Under the pieces are notes generated by a model. That model searched no databases and had not been told where the DNA came from. It was given only the letters and a program-made list of their open reading frames with translations. DNA of 64,000 nt, from contig JACJXW010000004.1 of the NCBI GenBank assembly GCA_020636405.1, positions 434,001-498,000 of the forward strand. The letters are read 5' to 3'. The translations under genes were made by a program, and so were the position numbers. The stretch's first letter is position 1. Each line of letters opens with the position of its first letter. Origin of the DNA: Lewinellaceae bacterium. GTDB taxonomy: Bacteria; Bacteroidota; Bacteroidia; Chitinophagales; Saprospiraceae. Shown piece after piece: positions 63,658 through 64,000 of the stretch.

Positions 63658-64000
63658 ATGGATAAAATTACAATTCTATGGGCAGATGACGAGATCGATC
63701 TGCTTAAGCCCCAGTTGATGTTTCTCGAGAAGAAAGGCTATGACGTCATTACCGTCACCAATGGCCATGATGCACTGGAGGAGTGTGAAACCAATGGAGA
63801 GATCGACGTTGTATTCCTGGATGAAAGTATGCCGGGCATTACCGGCCTGGAAACCCTCTCCCAGATCAAAAGCCAGAAACCCCACCTCCCGGTGGTGATG
63901 ATCACCAAAAATGAGGCGGAGAATGTTATGGAGGAAGCCCTAGGCTCTCAGATCACCGATTACCTGATCAAGCCGGTTAACCCCAACCAGATCCTGCTGA
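63658..64000 (+). CDS. porX: T9SS response regulator PorX (5' part, runs off the window)
   Basis: First 114 residues of PorX: MDKITILWADDEIDLLKPQLMFLEKKGYDV. Receiver domain with acidic DDE at 10-12, phosphoacceptor Asp55 in VVFLDESMPG and Lys in YLIKPVNP. PorX then normally continues into a PglZ-type phosphatase domain, beyond the window. With its kinase PorY it controls T9SS gene expression, which fits the T9SS cargo in this window. The ATG is at 63658, and 181 bp separate it from the divergent HD gene. Confidence 0.9.
   Translation, partial: MDKITILWADDEIDLLKPQLMFLEKKGYDVITVTNGHDALEECETNGEIDVVFLDESMPGITGLETLSQIKSQKPHLPVVMITKNEAENVMEEALGSQITDYLIKPVNPNQILL

Noticed and set aside
1..64000. 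tRNA and rRNA genes
   Set aside because: No cloverleaf, T-loop (GGTTCGA...) or conserved rRNA segment was seen on either strand.

Overview
The window looks like a chromosome segment of a marine, filamentous-type Bacteroidota, most likely Saprospiria (Lewinella or Phaeodactylibacter-like). Four secreted proteins carry type IX secretion (T9SS) C-terminal sorting domains. There is a PorP/SprF-type protein, and the window ends inside a gene for the T9SS regulator PorX. Arginine genes are in the Bacteroidota order (GNAT-argG-argC-argD-argF'-argB-argE-argH). Several promoters match the Bacteroidota sigma-A form, TTG or TTTG, about 20 nt, then TAnnTTTG. No tRNA, rRNA or CRISPR array was seen, and no transposase gene.

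Layout. 1-2.3 kb: a damaged LRR gene, an ECF sigma factor and a small methyltransferase, all on the minus strand. 2.47-2.81 kb: a strong promoter followed by a highly structured RNA of about 250 nt, 6S-like in outline. 3.1-10.2 kb: two paralogous reprolysin-like metallopeptidases and an Omp28-like protein, all T9SS cargo. 10.2-13.3 kb: alkaline phosphatase, a PHP-domain lipoprotein and an azurin-like lipoprotein. 13.5-22.4 kb: the arginine operon with its promoter, interrupted by tandem and palindromic repeats. 22.6-29 kb: small membrane proteins, a thioredoxin-fold protein, an AT-hook H1-like protein, a YfiT-type enzyme, an outer-membrane protein and rpsT. 29.2-31 kb: paaE and a TetR regulator. 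31.1-31.6 kb: palindromic elements. 31.7-39.5 kb: a 2592-residue mosaic secreted protein. 39.7-42.1 kb: an AAA/DUF4143 ATPase and a graveyard of palindromic elements, one of which interrupts a second ATPase remnant. 42.2-46.2 kb: a LytS/LytTR-type two-component pair. 46.6-49 kb: paaABC. 49.6-64 kb: a cytosolic trypsin-like protease, PorP, bactofilin, two ATP-synthase accessory membrane proteins, a biotin carrier, a DsbD-type reductase with duplicated alpha domains plus a stand-alone copy, a membrane protein, a hydrolase, an MFS transporter, an HD phosphohydrolase and the start of porX.

How the parts work together. paaABC and paaE, 16 kb apart, are both preceded by the same ACGAAC-N4-(G/A)TTCGT palindrome at the promoter. 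With the TetR gene beside paaE this looks like one phenylacetate regulon. The arginine genes form one transcription unit starting near 22.4 kb. T9SS cargo, PorP and PorX point to an active type IX surface-secretion programme.

The most unusual content is a family of long imperfect palindromes of about 160 bp. Three copies are bounded by inverted ends and short direct repeats. One copy can be shown by reading-frame reconstruction to be a clean 162-bp insertion in a coding sequence, so these are (or were) mobile.
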